From positions 30,974 through 94,973 of the forward strand of contig JAUNPK010000006.1 in the NCBI GenBank assembly GCA_030536855.1: 64,000 bases of DNA, given 5' to 3'. Below, one piece after another: positions 19,520-28,137 of this stretch (positions are counted from its first letter, which is position 1; every line of letters begins with the position of its first letter). Below the pieces are notes generated by a model. That model saw only the letters and a list, made by a program, of their open reading frames with translations. It made no database searches and was not told the origin of the DNA. The position numbers and the translations under genes are program-made. Origin of the DNA: Eubacteriales bacterium (GTDB lineage Bacteria > Bacillota > Clostridia > Lachnospirales > Lachnospiraceae).

Positions 19520-20470
19520 ATGAAGAAAAGAAAAACATTAGTTAATGTAGCTTCGTATGTTGTTATTATATGTCTGGCAATATTCTATATGGGAGTATTA
19601 GTGTTAGGCCAGAAGAGGGATGTATCAGAGGAATATAGATTATTCTATCTGGATAACGAATTGTCTATGTGGCCGGGAGAAGAAGGCCTTGATTATATTA
19701 TGGGAACCAGTGAGGTATATGATTTCTATACACTGGAAGAATATAAGAAATTTCTTGAAGAAGAAAAGTTGTATGGAAATATTTCCGGTGATAAGGATTC
19801 TTCTGAAAATCAGGAGGATGATGGGGATTCGCAGGGGATTCCCGGTGGTGAACATAAGGTGGAGTCTAACAGAGAGTCTGCTCTTGAAAAATTCTTCGTA
19901 AAGATGGCGTATACAGATAATAAATCCGGTATTGATACGGTGGATATTTCGGATGATGATGAGAACGGTGATAAAAGATCTGATGATACAGGAGCAACGT
20001 CAAAAAATAAAAATTCACTTACTATACCCTACAGATATACCAAGGGATTCATCTCTCTTCATTCAGGACTGTACACAAATAACTCTAATGAAGCAAGTTT
20101 ATACTATAGATTTAAAAAAGGTATAAACAAGGATATAATGGTAGAGTTGTATGGCGCAAGTTATAATACAGCTACAAATGTGTATGTTAATGATGAACTT
20201 GTGGGAACCATAGAAGCGTACGGCGATGTGTCGAATGCGGTGTTCTATTATAAGGACGAGTATGGGGACAAACAACGTGTAGACAGAGTTAATGAAAATA
20301 AAAACCTGATAAAGATACCTGCATCTTTAATACCGGAAGACGGACTTGTGAAGATAACATTTAAACCGGAAGAGGCTAGTGATGTGTATAAGTATAGCAC
20401 AGATATCAGTGAAGATGACTTTACCAAGTACAAGGGATTCAGAATTACGGCTATTAATATGAGTTATTAA
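19520..20470 (+). CDS. Membrane-anchored extracytoplasmic protein, function unknown
   Basis: A 316-residue protein with a basic N-terminus and one membrane segment (about residues 9-30), so most of it should lie outside the cell membrane. A first small domain is followed by an acidic, Ser/Asp/Gly-rich linker (about 95-165) and a C-terminal beta-rich domain (about 175-316) with the look of a jelly roll (SLYYRFKKGINKDIMVELYG, VNDELVGTIEAYGD). It ends the GtrB and PIG-V block and has a clean GAAAGGA ribosome binding site. It may bind or position the glycan being decorated, but no family was recognised. Confidence 0.6.
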   Translation: MKKRKTLVNVASYVVIICLAIFYMGVLVLGQKRDVSEEYRLFYLDNELSMWPGEEGLDYIMGTSEVYDFYTLEEYKKFLEEEKLYGNISGDKDSSENQEDDGDSQGIPGGEHKVESNRESALEKFFVKMAYTDNKSGIDTVDISDDDENGDKRSDDTGATSKNKNSLTIPYRYTKGFISLHSGLYTNNSNEASLYYRFKKGINKDIMVELYGASYNTATNVYVNDELVGTIEAYGDVSNAVFYYKDEYGDKQRVDRVNENKNLIKIPASLIPEDGLVKITFKPEEASDVYKYSTDISEDDFTKYKGFRITAINMSY

Positions 20471-20615
20471 AGTGATGTGATAATTTAACAGCTTTGTGCT
20501 TCAAATTGAATACTGCAGAGTACTGAAAAAAATGCTTGCAAATTGCTTTTATATATGATAGACTTCATGGAGTTCGTAGGAACAGAAACTATTTATGCAT
20601 TAGTTTCGTATATAT

Positions 20616-20697
20616 GGGTGGATTCCCGAGTGGCCAAAGGGGACAGACTGTAAATCTGCTGGCACTGCCTTCGAAGGTTCGAATCCTTCTCCGCCCA
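20616..20697 (+). tRNA. tRNA-Tyr (anticodon GTA)
   Basis: An 82-base cloverleaf. The 7-bp acceptor pairs 20616-20622 with 20690-20696 (one T-G pair), the anticodon loop CTGTAAA gives GTA, there is a long variable arm as expected for tRNA-Tyr, and the T arm is GAAGG-TTCGAAT-CCTTC. The discriminator is A and CCA is not encoded. The first anticodon-stem pair looks like an A-C mismatch. Confidence 0.95.
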
Positions 20698-20778
20698 TTC
20701 TACATAACATTGACTTGCAGGAAGTAAAGTCATATAGCTTAGACTTCGCCAAGCCATGTTATGTATTCAAATACAATC

Positions 20779-20865
20779 GCCGGTGTGGCGGAACTGGCAG
20801 ACGCACAGGACTTAAAATCCTGCGGGACTTATACTCCCATACGGGTTCGATTCCCGTTGCCGGCA
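20779..20865 (+). tRNA. tRNA-Leu (anticodon TAA)
   Basis: An 87-base class II tRNA. The acceptor GCCGGTG (20779-20785) pairs with TGCCGGC (20858-20864) using two wobbles, the anticodon loop CTTAAAA gives TAA, there is a long variable arm, and the T arm is ACGGG-TTCGATT-CCCGT. CCA is not encoded. It lies 81 bases after tRNA-Tyr. A possible own promoter (TTGACT, 17 bases, TATAGC at 20710-20738) lies between them. Confidence 0.95.
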
Positions 20866-20888
20866 TAATAAGGCTTGATAAGGTCACT

Positions 20889-20923
20889 AAAGGGCTTCTC
20901 TCCTGGTTGGAGAGGAGCCCTTT
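20889..20923 (+). terminator. Hairpin terminator after the tRNA pair
   Basis: AAAGGGCT then TCTCC-type arms pair with GGAGAG then AGCCCTTT around a five-base loop, giving about 14 base pairs with one mismatch. The following T tract is weak (TTTAAGTTT), but the position directly after tRNA-Leu makes termination of the tRNA transcript likely. Confidence 0.75.
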
Positions 20924-20998
20924 AAGTTTGGGGCGTGACTATCATTAACATAAAGAAAAAAATGTACTGAAATGCTATAGATTGGAAATCGACTTTCT

Positions 20999-21028
20999 TT
21001 GACATAATAGTGTATATAGGTGTAAAAT
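20999..21028 (+). promoter_or_regulatory. Predicted vegetative promoter for the capsule-type operon
   Basis: TTGACA (20999-21004) and TAAAAT (21023-21028) are separated by 18 bases in the space between the tRNA terminator and the sugar transferase gene. A transcript would start near 21035 with a leader of about 75 bases. This would separate transcription of the second polysaccharide block from the first. Confidence 0.6.
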
Positions 21029-21111
21029 ATACAAAATGCCTTATTAGCGCATGTTAAGATAATATTTAATTGGAGATAAGCTAAATTAGAATTTAGCAAT
21101 GATAAAAATAT

Positions 21112-22542
21112 ATGTTTAATTATGTTAACAGAACAAGGGATGGCGTTCAGAATATAATATTGTTTTTTACTGATTCTATATGTATCTTTTTGGCGTATTA
21201 CCTTTCAGGATTTATATGGCTTGTGTATTATAAGAAATATGGTGTTGAATATACCATGAACGAGCTTGGCATTAATTTTGTCAGCGTATTGGTAGCGGCA
21301 CTTATAACAGCTCTGTTTACTAATGTGACTTCTGACTTTGTAGTAAGGGGAAAGTTTGAAGAGCTTAAGTCCGTAGTAAGGAAAATGTTCGTATTTGGTG
21401 CAGCTATAGCTATGTATGAACTTTTGAAAAGAGACACGGAGATTCCAAGAGGTATATATGTAATTACTGTTGTTGGTGGGGGATTACTAATATATCTCAC
21501 CAGATTTATTGTAAAATGGTATCTTCTGGCAAGGGGACGTAGCCGAGCCAAAGCCAACAGAGTCATTGTAGTTACCATGAAGGATCGTGCAGAAAGTACA
21601 ATGAAGCAGATAGACAAGAGTGAGGACTGGGTAAGAACTGTTGCAGGAATCATTATACTGGATGAGGATATGATTGGTGAGGAGTTTGGCAATGTTAATG
21701 TAGTTGCCAATGCTCACACCATGATGAGATACATAAAAAATGAAGTTGTTGATGAGGTGTACATAGATGTAAATTATCAGCTTCGTGAACAGATAAAGTC
21801 TATGGTTATGGAACTGGAGGATATGGGTGTTACAGTACATCTTAAGCTTGAGGTTCTTGACAGCTATAAAGATTTCGATACCACGCTGGGACATCTTGGC
21901 ACAATACCTGTTGTTACGTTTGCCAACAGAATATTTGATTATAAAGAGTTGTTTATCAAAAGAATCTTTGATATATGTGGGGCTTTGATTGGAATAATGA
22001 TAATGCTTATAGCTATGATTTTCGTTGCGCCTGCTATAAAGCTGGAGTCTAAGGGACCATTATTTTTCAAACAGAAGAGAGTTGGAAAGAACGGAAGATA
22101 TTTCTATATATATAAGTTCAGGTCTATGTATGTAGATGCAGAGGACAGGCTCAAGGAGCTTATGGAAAAGAATGAAATGTCCGGTCTTATGTTTAAGATG
22201 ACAGATGACCCAAGAATAACCAGGACGGGTAAGTTCATCAGAAAGACAAGCATAGATGAATTGCCACAGTTTATCAATGTATTAAAGGGTGATATGAGTC
22301 TTGTGGGAACAAGACCGCCAACGGTTAATGAATTTAAACAATATGAGGGACATCACAAGAGAAGACTTTCCATGAAACCCGGAATTACAGGTATGTGGCA
22401 GGCATATGGAAGGAATTCGGTTCAGGATTTTGAGGATGTTGTAAGAATGGATCTTGATTATATAGATCATTGGAATCTGGGATTAGATATGAAAATCATT
22501 GGAAAGACAATCGTAACTGTGTTTACCAATGGGGGAAAGTGA
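21112..22542 (+). CDS. WbaP/CpsE-type polyprenyl-phosphate sugar-phosphate transferase
   Basis: Starts assembly of a repeat unit by moving a sugar 1-phosphate from a nucleotide sugar to undecaprenyl phosphate. The 476-residue protein has four to five N-terminal membrane segments (to about residue 145), a Rossmann-like middle domain, and a C-terminal bacterial sugar transferase domain (from about 280) with a membrane helix, KQKRVGKNG, YKFRSMYVDAE, MTDDPRITRTGKFIRKTSIDELPQ and SLVGTRPP. The visible ribosome binding site is weak. It is the only initiating transferase of this type in the window, although two flippase and two polymerase candidates follow. Confidence 0.93.
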   Translation: MFNYVNRTRDGVQNIILFFTDSICIFLAYYLSGFIWLVYYKKYGVEYTMNELGINFVSVLVAALITALFTNVTSDFVVRGKFEELKSVVRKMFVFGAAIAMYELLKRDTEIPRGIYVITVVGGGLLIYLTRFIVKWYLLARGRSRAKANRVIVVTMKDRAESTMKQIDKSEDWVRTVAGIIILDEDMIGEEFGNVNVVANAHTMMRYIKNEVVDEVYIDVNYQLREQIKSMVMELEDMGVTVHLKLEVLDSYKDFDTTLGHLGTIPVVTFANRIFDYKELFIKRIFDICGALIGIMIMLIAMIFVAPAIKLESKGPLFFKQKRVGKNGRYFYIYKFRSMYVDAEDRLKELMEKNEMSGLMFKMTDDPRITRTGKFIRKTSIDELPQFINVLKGDMSLVGTRPPTVNEFKQYEGHHKRRLSMKPGITGMWQAYGRNSVQDFEDVVRMDLDYIDHWNLGLDMKIIGKTIVTVFTNGGK

Positions 22543-22594
22543 TTGAATATATTAATACAGCAATAATATAGGAATTAATTAAAGAGGTTTAATA

Positions 22595-22633
22595 ATGAGT
22601 AATCAAAAAACAGCTGATGTCAGTACAAATTAG
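22595..22633 (+). pseudogene. 5' end of a gene cut by an insertion sequence
   Basis: AAAGAGG at 22581-22587 precedes an ATG at 22595 that opens a frame of only 12 codons (MSNQKTADVSTN) before a TAG that falls at the left end of an IS3-type element. The spacing after the sugar transferase gene and the strong ribosome binding site look like a real gene start. The residues ADVS would fit the beginning of a GT2 enzyme, but that is speculation. No continuation is seen beyond the insertion. Confidence 0.45.
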
Positions 22634-22688
22634 TGGACACGAAAAGTGCGACACATTAAAATTTATTTTAGAAAGGGTGTGTTTCACT

Positions 22689-22966
22689 ATGGCTCAAAAC
22701 GGTAAAAGATACACCGAAGAATTCAAACGACAAATCATCGATTTATACCTAGCAGGTAAACCTGTTGTACAGCTCGTAGATGAATATGGCTTAGTTGAGC
22801 AAACAATTTACAAATGGAAGAAGTTCTATGCCCTATCAATCAAGGTTGATGAGAACCAGACAGTTTCACTCAAGGATTACAGGGGTGGCAGTAAAGGATG
22901 CAACAGCTTGAAATATAGAATTAAATATTAAAAAAAGCTGTAGCCATATTCGCCAGAAAACAGTAG
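22689..22966 (+). pseudogene. IS3-family OrfA remnant (helix-turn-helix protein)
   Basis: The frame begins MAQNGKRYTEEFKRQIIDLY and shows the usual IS3 OrfA helix-turn-helix (VQLVDEYGLVEQTIYKWKK). After LKDYR it shifts frame. The expected leucine-zipper tail (RMQQLEI, ILKKAVAIFARKQ) can still be read in another frame but is broken by two stops. It is non-functional. Confidence 0.85.
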
Positions 22967-23826
22967 ATGAAATTGTATCTTTCATAACGAAATATCAAGA
23001 CCGTTATCTTTTAAGATCATGTGTAAGGTCCTTGGAATTAACCGCAGTACTTACTACAAATGTCTTGACCATAAAATATCTAACCGAGATATTGAAAACC
23101 AGAAGCTCGATAAGGATGTTTTGGCGATTTATTATGACACAAAGAGACGTTATGGAGCACCTATGATTCATCCTGCATTACTCGAAAAAGGTTGGTATGC
23201 CAACCTAAAAAGAGTTCAGCTAAGAATGGCACTACTTGGCATTCATTCAATTGTAATAAAAAAATATCGTCACTTTTCGGACAACAAACCAGTTGCCAAA
23301 AAGTAAAATATATTGAAACAAGACTTTACAGCCACTGGAATCAATCAAAAATGGTGCACTGATATCACATGTGTCCATACACAGAAGGATGGGTAGACAT
23401 ATCTTGCATCAGTAATGGATTTCTATAGCAGAAAGATTATTGGTTGTGCTTATGGAACAACTACGACCGCAGAACTTGCTGTCAAAGTTGTTGAAAATGC
23501 CTGTTTAAATGTAAACAATCCATCAGGAATCATCTTACATAGTGATTTAGGAACACAGTATACAAGCGACCAAATCGAAAAATATCTTTCAAAAAGAAAA
23601 TCTATCATTTATTTAGCCGTAAGAGATGCCCTTACGATAATTCCGCATAGAATCATTTCATTCTGTCTTGAAGAAGGAAGAAGTCTATCGCAGAGTGTAC
23701 AAAGATTTAGATGATGCTTATAACAGCATTTTTGAATACATTGAGTCCTAGAACAGTTACCGAAGAGCTCACTGTAGTTTTGGCTACAAGACACAGGATG
23801 CAGTACATGCAAAAGGTATGGCATAA
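22967..23826 (+). pseudogene. IS3-family OrfB (DDE transposase) remnant
   Basis: Pieces of the integrase-type transposase are spread over three frames: KVLGINRSTYYK, RRYGAPMIHPALLEKG, NQKWCTDIT (first catalytic Asp), LHSDLGTQYTS (second Asp), then after a one-base loss the region of the catalytic Glu and KEEVYRRVYKDLDDAYNS. It ends at TAA 23824-23826. Internal stops lie after KPVAKK, after QKDG and in FEYIES. The element could be moved only in trans. Confidence 0.88.
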
Positions 23827-23850
23827 AAGTCGCACTTTCGGTGCCTGCTA

Positions 23851-24038
23851 TATTGACTTAAGACCAAATATCGGAGCTAATGCTGAATTAAGTACTATTA
23901 TCTATAGTATTGTAAAGAACGCAAAGACCAACAATTTGAAGCTTTATAATTATTATGAATATCTTTTGGAAGAAATTATGAAACATATGGAAAACATGAC
24001 ATAAGTTTGCAGAAGAATGTGCTATCGTAGTTAGATAA
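23851..24038 (+). pseudogene. IS66-family transposase C-terminal fragment
   Basis: Directly after the IS3 right end, the frame GANAELSTIIYSIVKNAKTN followed by NYYEYLLEEIMKHME matches the conserved C-terminus of IS66 TnpC transposases. After a stop, KFAEECAI in another frame resembles the terminal K-L-P-E-E-C piece. The rest of the transposase is missing. This suggests that the IS3 element jumped into, or recombined with, an older IS66 copy. Confidence 0.7.
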
Positions 24039-24413
24039 ACTTACTATGGAATGCGGGAAGCGATTAAAAAGACAGATCGATTTTTTGGGGAGGAGAATAC
24101 TTGTGTGTTGCGTGTGGCGGCTACTATGAGACGTTTATGCGAGAACTACTAAATAGAAACTATTAATGACTTCAAATGGAATAACTTGCATTTTTAATGA
24201 GTTGATTGCAACGTCGGATAGAATGAGATTGTCAAAAGCAAGTATGTCATAAATGATATAAGTAGTAAATAATTACTGGTGTTTAGAAAGATTTGTGCAT
24301 ATTTAAACAACAAATTATAAATTTTTGTTTTAAAGTATAGGTGTTTAATATATAAAATGCGATAGTGTAAATGACAAGTGTTTATTCATATTTTTCGGCA
24401 ATAAATTATCCAT

Positions 24414-24447
24414 AAAAGGCAGATAAAGTTAAAAATCTGTCTTTTTT
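24414..24447 (+). terminator. Intrinsic terminator
   Basis: AAAAGGCAGAT pairs with ATCTGTCTTTT (one G-U pair) around a loop of about ten bases, and the 3' arm runs into a T6 tract. It probably stops transcripts coming from the sugar transferase and IS region before the next operon. Confidence 0.75.
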
Positions 24448-24486
24448 ACACACGGATATCAAAAACTTTTAATTATATTTTATATG

Positions 24487-24495
24487 TGATATAAT
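24487..24495 (+). promoter_or_regulatory. Extended -10 promoter element
   Basis: TGATATAAT (TGn plus a perfect TATAAT at 24490-24495) lies 148 bases before the rhamnosyltransferase start and just after a terminator. The -35 region at the expected distance is poor, which an extended -10 can tolerate. It probably drives the A+T-rich glycosyltransferase block. Confidence 0.5.
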
Positions 24496-24642
24496 TTTGT
24501 ACAAAATTCAGCTAGTATATTCAGAAGAATTGGTATCCAGAATAATATCAATAAACAATGACAGTTGAGCATATATGGAAAATAATTAAAGTATTTTTTA
24601 TAATTAAAGATTATTTTAAAGTGTATTTAGAAAGGGTCTATT

Positions 24643-25845
24643 ATGCAACATGTTTTTATAGTTGGAGCAAAGGGATTTACCTATGGAGGTTATGAAACAT
24701 TTATAGATAAATTAACAGAATATCATCAAAATATAGATGATGTTAAATATCATATTGCATGCAAGGCAAATGGGTCAGGTTTAACAGATGAGACTAAACT
24801 TAAGGGGGTTAAGGTTCTATCATCCAATGAGTATGAATACCATAATGCACATTGCTTTAAAATTAAATCGCCAGATATAGGTAAAGCACAGGCAATATTA
24901 TATGATGTACTTGCATTGAAGTATTGTATTACATATATAAAGACAAATAAAATTGAACATCCCATTATATATGTGTTGTCGTCAAGAGTAGGGCCATTTA
25001 TGGGATATTTTACAAAGCAAATACATAAATTGGGAGGTCAGTATTATAATAATCCAGATGGAAGAGAAAGCCTTAGGTCACATGGAAAATATGTGAAGAA
25101 ATATTGGGAGTTATCAGAAAGAGGAATGGTAAAACATAGTGATCTTGTAATATGTGATAGCAAGAATATAGAAAAATATATTAAAGAAAAATATGAAGTA
25201 TATAATCCCAAAACTATATTTATAGCATACGGATCTGAGATTAAACCATCTGGATTAAGGGATGATGATGAAAAATATCAAAACTGGATAAAGAAGCATG
25301 ATATAAGTCCTTTCGGTATGTTTACATGTATATTAAGATGTGTAAGAGAAAATAATATAGATATTATAGTACGAGAATACATGATGAGTAATACAAAAAA
25401 GGATTTGGTGATTATTACCAATCAAGATGAAGTGATGTTGAAAGAAATGGAGGGAAAATATCATTATAGTACAGATAAAAGAATTAAATTTGTTGGGACG
25501 GTGTATGATCAAGAACTTTTAAAAAAGATTAGGGAAAATGCATACGGATACATTCATGGTCATTCAGTTGGGGGAACGAATCCCTCTTTATTGGAAGCTC
25601 TTGGATCCACAAAATTGAATTTGTTATTTGATGTTGAATTTAATAGAGAGGTTGCAGAGGATGCGGCGTTTTACTGGAATAAAACTGAAGGAAATCTTTC
25701 TAAATTAATTGATGGTATAGATAAGTTAAAAGATGATTGTATTTCAAAATATGGAAATGCTGCTCAAAATCGTGTTAAAGAGTTTTATTCATGGGAATTC
25801 ATATCAAATTGTTATTATGATGTCTGGCTAAACCAAAATAAGTAA
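24643..25845 (+). CDS. Cps2T/RgpA-type rhamnosyltransferase (DUF1972 plus GT4)
   Basis: A 400-residue GT-B glycosyltransferase. The N-terminal FIVGAKGFTYGGYETFIDKL is the mark of the DUF1972 group, whose studied members (streptococcal Cps2T/WchF, RgpA) add L-rhamnose from dTDP-L-rhamnose to a lipid-linked first sugar. The C-terminal half has GYIHGHSVGGTNPSLLEALG, a GT4-like donor-site segment. It stands first in the A+T-rich block behind its own promoter, where the second-sugar transferase is expected. No rmlABCD genes are in the window, so dTDP-rhamnose would have to be made elsewhere if that is the donor. Confidence 0.85.
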   Translation: MQHVFIVGAKGFTYGGYETFIDKLTEYHQNIDDVKYHIACKANGSGLTDETKLKGVKVLSSNEYEYHNAHCFKIKSPDIGKAQAILYDVLALKYCITYIKTNKIEHPIIYVLSSRVGPFMGYFTKQIHKLGGQYYNNPDGRESLRSHGKYVKKYWELSERGMVKHSDLVICDSKNIEKYIKEKYEVYNPKTIFIAYGSEIKPSGLRDDDEKYQNWIKKHDISPFGMFTCILRCVRENNIDIIVREYMMSNTKKDLVIITNQDEVMLKEMEGKYHYSTDKRIKFVGTVYDQELLKKIRENAYGYIHGHSVGGTNPSLLEALGSTKLNLLFDVEFNREVAEDAAFYWNKTEGNLSKLIDGIDKLKDDCISKYGNAAQNRVKEFYSWEFISNCYYDVWLNQNK

Positions 25846-25880
25846 GATACGGTTATATAGTATGAGGAAAATATTTAGTT

Positions 25881-27017
25881 ATGAAAGTATTAATGCAAAG
25901 TAGAAAAAATTTTTTTGAGTTAAAAGGTGGGGATACAATACAATTGTTGAAAACAAAGTCTGAGTTAGAAAAATTAGGTGTTCAAGTTGACATTAGCTTA
26001 GAGTATGATACAGATTTATCATCCTATGATGTTGTGCATTTATCAAATGTCACACGTATTCAAGAAACTTATATGCATGTTATTAATGCAAAGAAATATG
26101 GGACGCCTATTGTTTTGTCAACTATCTATTGGCCTATGGATGAGTTTGAAAAGAATGGTCAGATTGGTATTAGAAGAATTATTAATAAATATGTAAATAT
26201 TGATAATGAAGAGAGGATTAAAGCTTTTGCAAGAATGATTAAGGATAAATGTTTTAATGACAAAGCTATGCAAAAGCTTTTGTTGTTAGGCTATTCTAAA
26301 ATGCAGAAGTACGTTGTAGATAACGTTGATTTTTTTCTGCCAAATTCAGAGATGGAAATGGAAATGTTGAGCAAGAATTTTGGGATTGAAAAAGAAAAAT
26401 ATATGGTAATACCGAATGCAATAGATAAAAACATTGCAACGATGGGGAACGATTCAAATGAATTGGATGAATTTGATAAATATAAAGATGCTATTATATG
26501 CGTGGGAAGAATCGAACCAAGAAAAAATCAGTTGTCATTAGTAAGAGCTTTGGATGGATTGGGCTATAAGTTATTACTGGTTGGAGAGGTTTCTGATAAT
26601 CAAAAAGATTATTTCAATGAGATTAAAAAAATTATTGATAAGAATGAATATTTTTATTACATACCTAGAATTGAAAATGAAAAGTTATATAAATTGTTCA
26701 GCATTTGTAGAGTTAGTGTCCTTCCCAGTTGGCTGGATACACCCGGTTTAGTGAGTTTAGAGGCAGCCGTTATGGGTTGTAATTTAGCAATTAGTTCTAA
26801 AGGTTCTACAAAAGAGTATTTCGAAGATTATGCGGAATATTGTTTGCCAGACGATTTGGAGAGTATAAAAAGGTCTGTTATCAATGCCTATAATAAGGAG
26901 CAAAATGATAATTTAAAGAACAGAATATTAGAAAAATACACTTGGGAAATTGCTGCACAGAAAACATTGGAAGCATATAAAATTGTGACTAATAATGTGA
27001 GTGGGAGAAGAAAATGA
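25881..27017 (+). CDS. GT4 family glycosyltransferase
   Basis: A 378-residue GT-B enzyme with CVGRIEPRKNQLSLVRAL in the middle and SWLDTPGLVSLEAAVMGC (the acidic donor-binding region with E-x7-type spacing) near residue 295. The N-terminal half is typical of cytoplasmic membrane-associated GT4 enzymes. It overlaps the following epimerase gene by four bases (ATGA), so the two are translationally coupled. It probably adds one sugar to the lipid-linked repeat unit. Donor and linkage are not predictable. Confidence 0.85.
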   Translation: MKVLMQSRKNFFELKGGDTIQLLKTKSELEKLGVQVDISLEYDTDLSSYDVVHLSNVTRIQETYMHVINAKKYGTPIVLSTIYWPMDEFEKNGQIGIRRIINKYVNIDNEERIKAFARMIKDKCFNDKAMQKLLLLGYSKMQKYVVDNVDFFLPNSEMEMEMLSKNFGIEKEKYMVIPNAIDKNIATMGNDSNELDEFDKYKDAIICVGRIEPRKNQLSLVRALDGLGYKLLLVGEVSDNQKDYFNEIKKIIDKNEYFYYIPRIENEKLYKLFSICRVSVLPSWLDTPGLVSLEAAVMGCNLAISSKGSTKEYFEDYAEYCLPDDLESIKRSVINAYNKEQNDNLKNRILEKYTWEIAAQKTLEAYKIVTNNVSGRRK

Positions 27018-28120
27018 AAAAGATAATGTTGGTTTTTGGTACAAGACCAGAGGCAATAAAAATGTGTCCTCTAGTTTTGGAGCTAAAAAAAAGAAAGAAT
27101 ATTAAAACAATAGTCTGCGTTACAGGGCAGCATAGACAGATGCTTGATCAGGTTTTGAAGACGTTTGGTGTAGTTCCAGATTATGATTTGTCTATAATGA
27201 AAAAACAGCAAACATTATTTGATATAACAATTAATATTTTGGAAGGTATTAAAGATGTTTTGGAATGTGAAAAACCAGATGTTTGTTTAGTGCATGGTGA
27301 TACATCAACAACTTTTGCGACTGCATTAGCTTGTTTTTATATGCAAATCGCAATAGGACATGTTGAGGCTGGATTAAGAACATACAACAAATTCTCACCT
27401 TATCCGGAGGAATTTAATAGACAAGCTGTAGGAATTGTAAGCGATTATAATTTTGCCCCAACTTATAAAGCAAGATCGAATTTGTTAAAGGAAGGGAAAA
27501 ATGAAAAAACAATTTTTGTAACAGGAAACACTGTCATAGATGCTATGAAATATACAGTTACTGACAAATATACTCATCCAGAATTGCAATGGGTCGGAGA
27601 TTCTAGGATGATACTAATAACAGCTCATAGACGGGAGAACATTGGGGAACCAATGAGGAATATGTTTAGAGCTATTAGGAGGGTTTTGGATGAAAATCCA
27701 GATGTGAAGGCAATTTACCCAATACATATGAATCCGATTGTAAGAAAAATTGCTGATGAAGAATTAGGTGATTGTAATCGGATTCATATTATTGAGCCTA
27801 TAGACGTATTTGATTGTCATAATTTTGAGGCAAGATGTTTTTTGTGTTTAACAGATTCTGGTGGCATACAGGAAGAATGTCCATCATATGGCAAACCGGT
27901 ATTGGTTATGCGTGATACAACGGAGCGCCCGGAGGGTGTAGAGGCAGGAACATTAAAATTGGTGGGTACTGAAGAAGAGAATATTTATAAGAATTTTACA
28001 TTACTGTTAAATGATATAAATGAGTATAATAAGATGGCAAAAGCAGTGAATCCGTATGGTGATGGACATGCATGTGAGAGGATTGCAGATATTCTTGAAT
28101 TTGGAGTTACACATATATAG
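27014..28120 (+). CDS. wecB: UDP-N-acetylglucosamine 2-epimerase (non-hydrolysing)
   Basis: Interconverts UDP-GlcNAc and UDP-ManNAc. The 368-residue protein shows GTRPEAIKMCPL (residues 9-20), VTGQHRQMLD, VHGDTSTTFA, HVEAGLRT, PEEFNRQAVG, TAHRRENIGEP and the C-terminal SGGIQEECPSYGKPVLVMR with TTERPEG. The usual QEEAPSLG is QEECPSYG here, a mild change. No ManNAc dehydrogenase or other ManNAc-modifying gene follows, so UDP-ManNAc itself, or a related sugar from a variant specificity, may be the product used by this locus. Confidence 0.93.
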   Translation: MKKIMLVFGTRPEAIKMCPLVLELKKRKNIKTIVCVTGQHRQMLDQVLKTFGVVPDYDLSIMKKQQTLFDITINILEGIKDVLECEKPDVCLVHGDTSTTFATALACFYMQIAIGHVEAGLRTYNKFSPYPEEFNRQAVGIVSDYNFAPTYKARSNLLKEGKNEKTIFVTGNTVIDAMKYTVTDKYTHPELQWVGDSRMILITAHRRENIGEPMRNMFRAIRRVLDENPDVKAIYPIHMNPIVRKIADEELGDCNRIHIIEPIDVFDCHNFEARCFLCLTDSGGIQEECPSYGKPVLVMRDTTERPEGVEAGTLKLVGTEEENIYKNFTLLLNDINEYNKMAKAVNPYGDGHACERIADILEFGVTHI

Positions 28121-28137
28121 GGATAATAGGGAAGCAT

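Larger units (their letters stand above)
22631..23850 (+). mobile_element. Degenerate IS3-family insertion sequence, about 1.22 kb
   Basis: Imperfect terminal inverted repeats (22631-22652 against 23829-23850, 17 of 22 matching) enclose remnants of the two IS3 reading frames. Length is typical for the family. No clear target duplication is seen, perhaps because an IS66 fragment adjoins the right end. Several frameshifts and stops make it inactive. Confidence 0.8.
24039..24642. other. 604-base gap with a terminator and promoter but no gene
   Basis: No coding sequence could be supported between the IS66 fragment and the rhamnosyltransferase gene. The first 370 bases are A+T-rich, with short frames broken by stops, and are probably decayed mobile DNA. 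A hairpin terminator (24414-24447) and an extended -10 promoter (24487-24495) lie in the right half. Confidence 0.6.

Noticed and set aside
20536-20564. A promoter for tRNA-Tyr (TTGCAA with TATGAT or TAGACT)
   Set aside because: The better -10 is only 12 bases from the -35, and the 17-base spacing gives a poor -10, so no site could be chosen.
20536-20948. Two short + strand open frames across the tRNA region
   Set aside because: They run through the tRNA-Tyr and tRNA-Leu genes and the terminator, so they cannot be real proteins.
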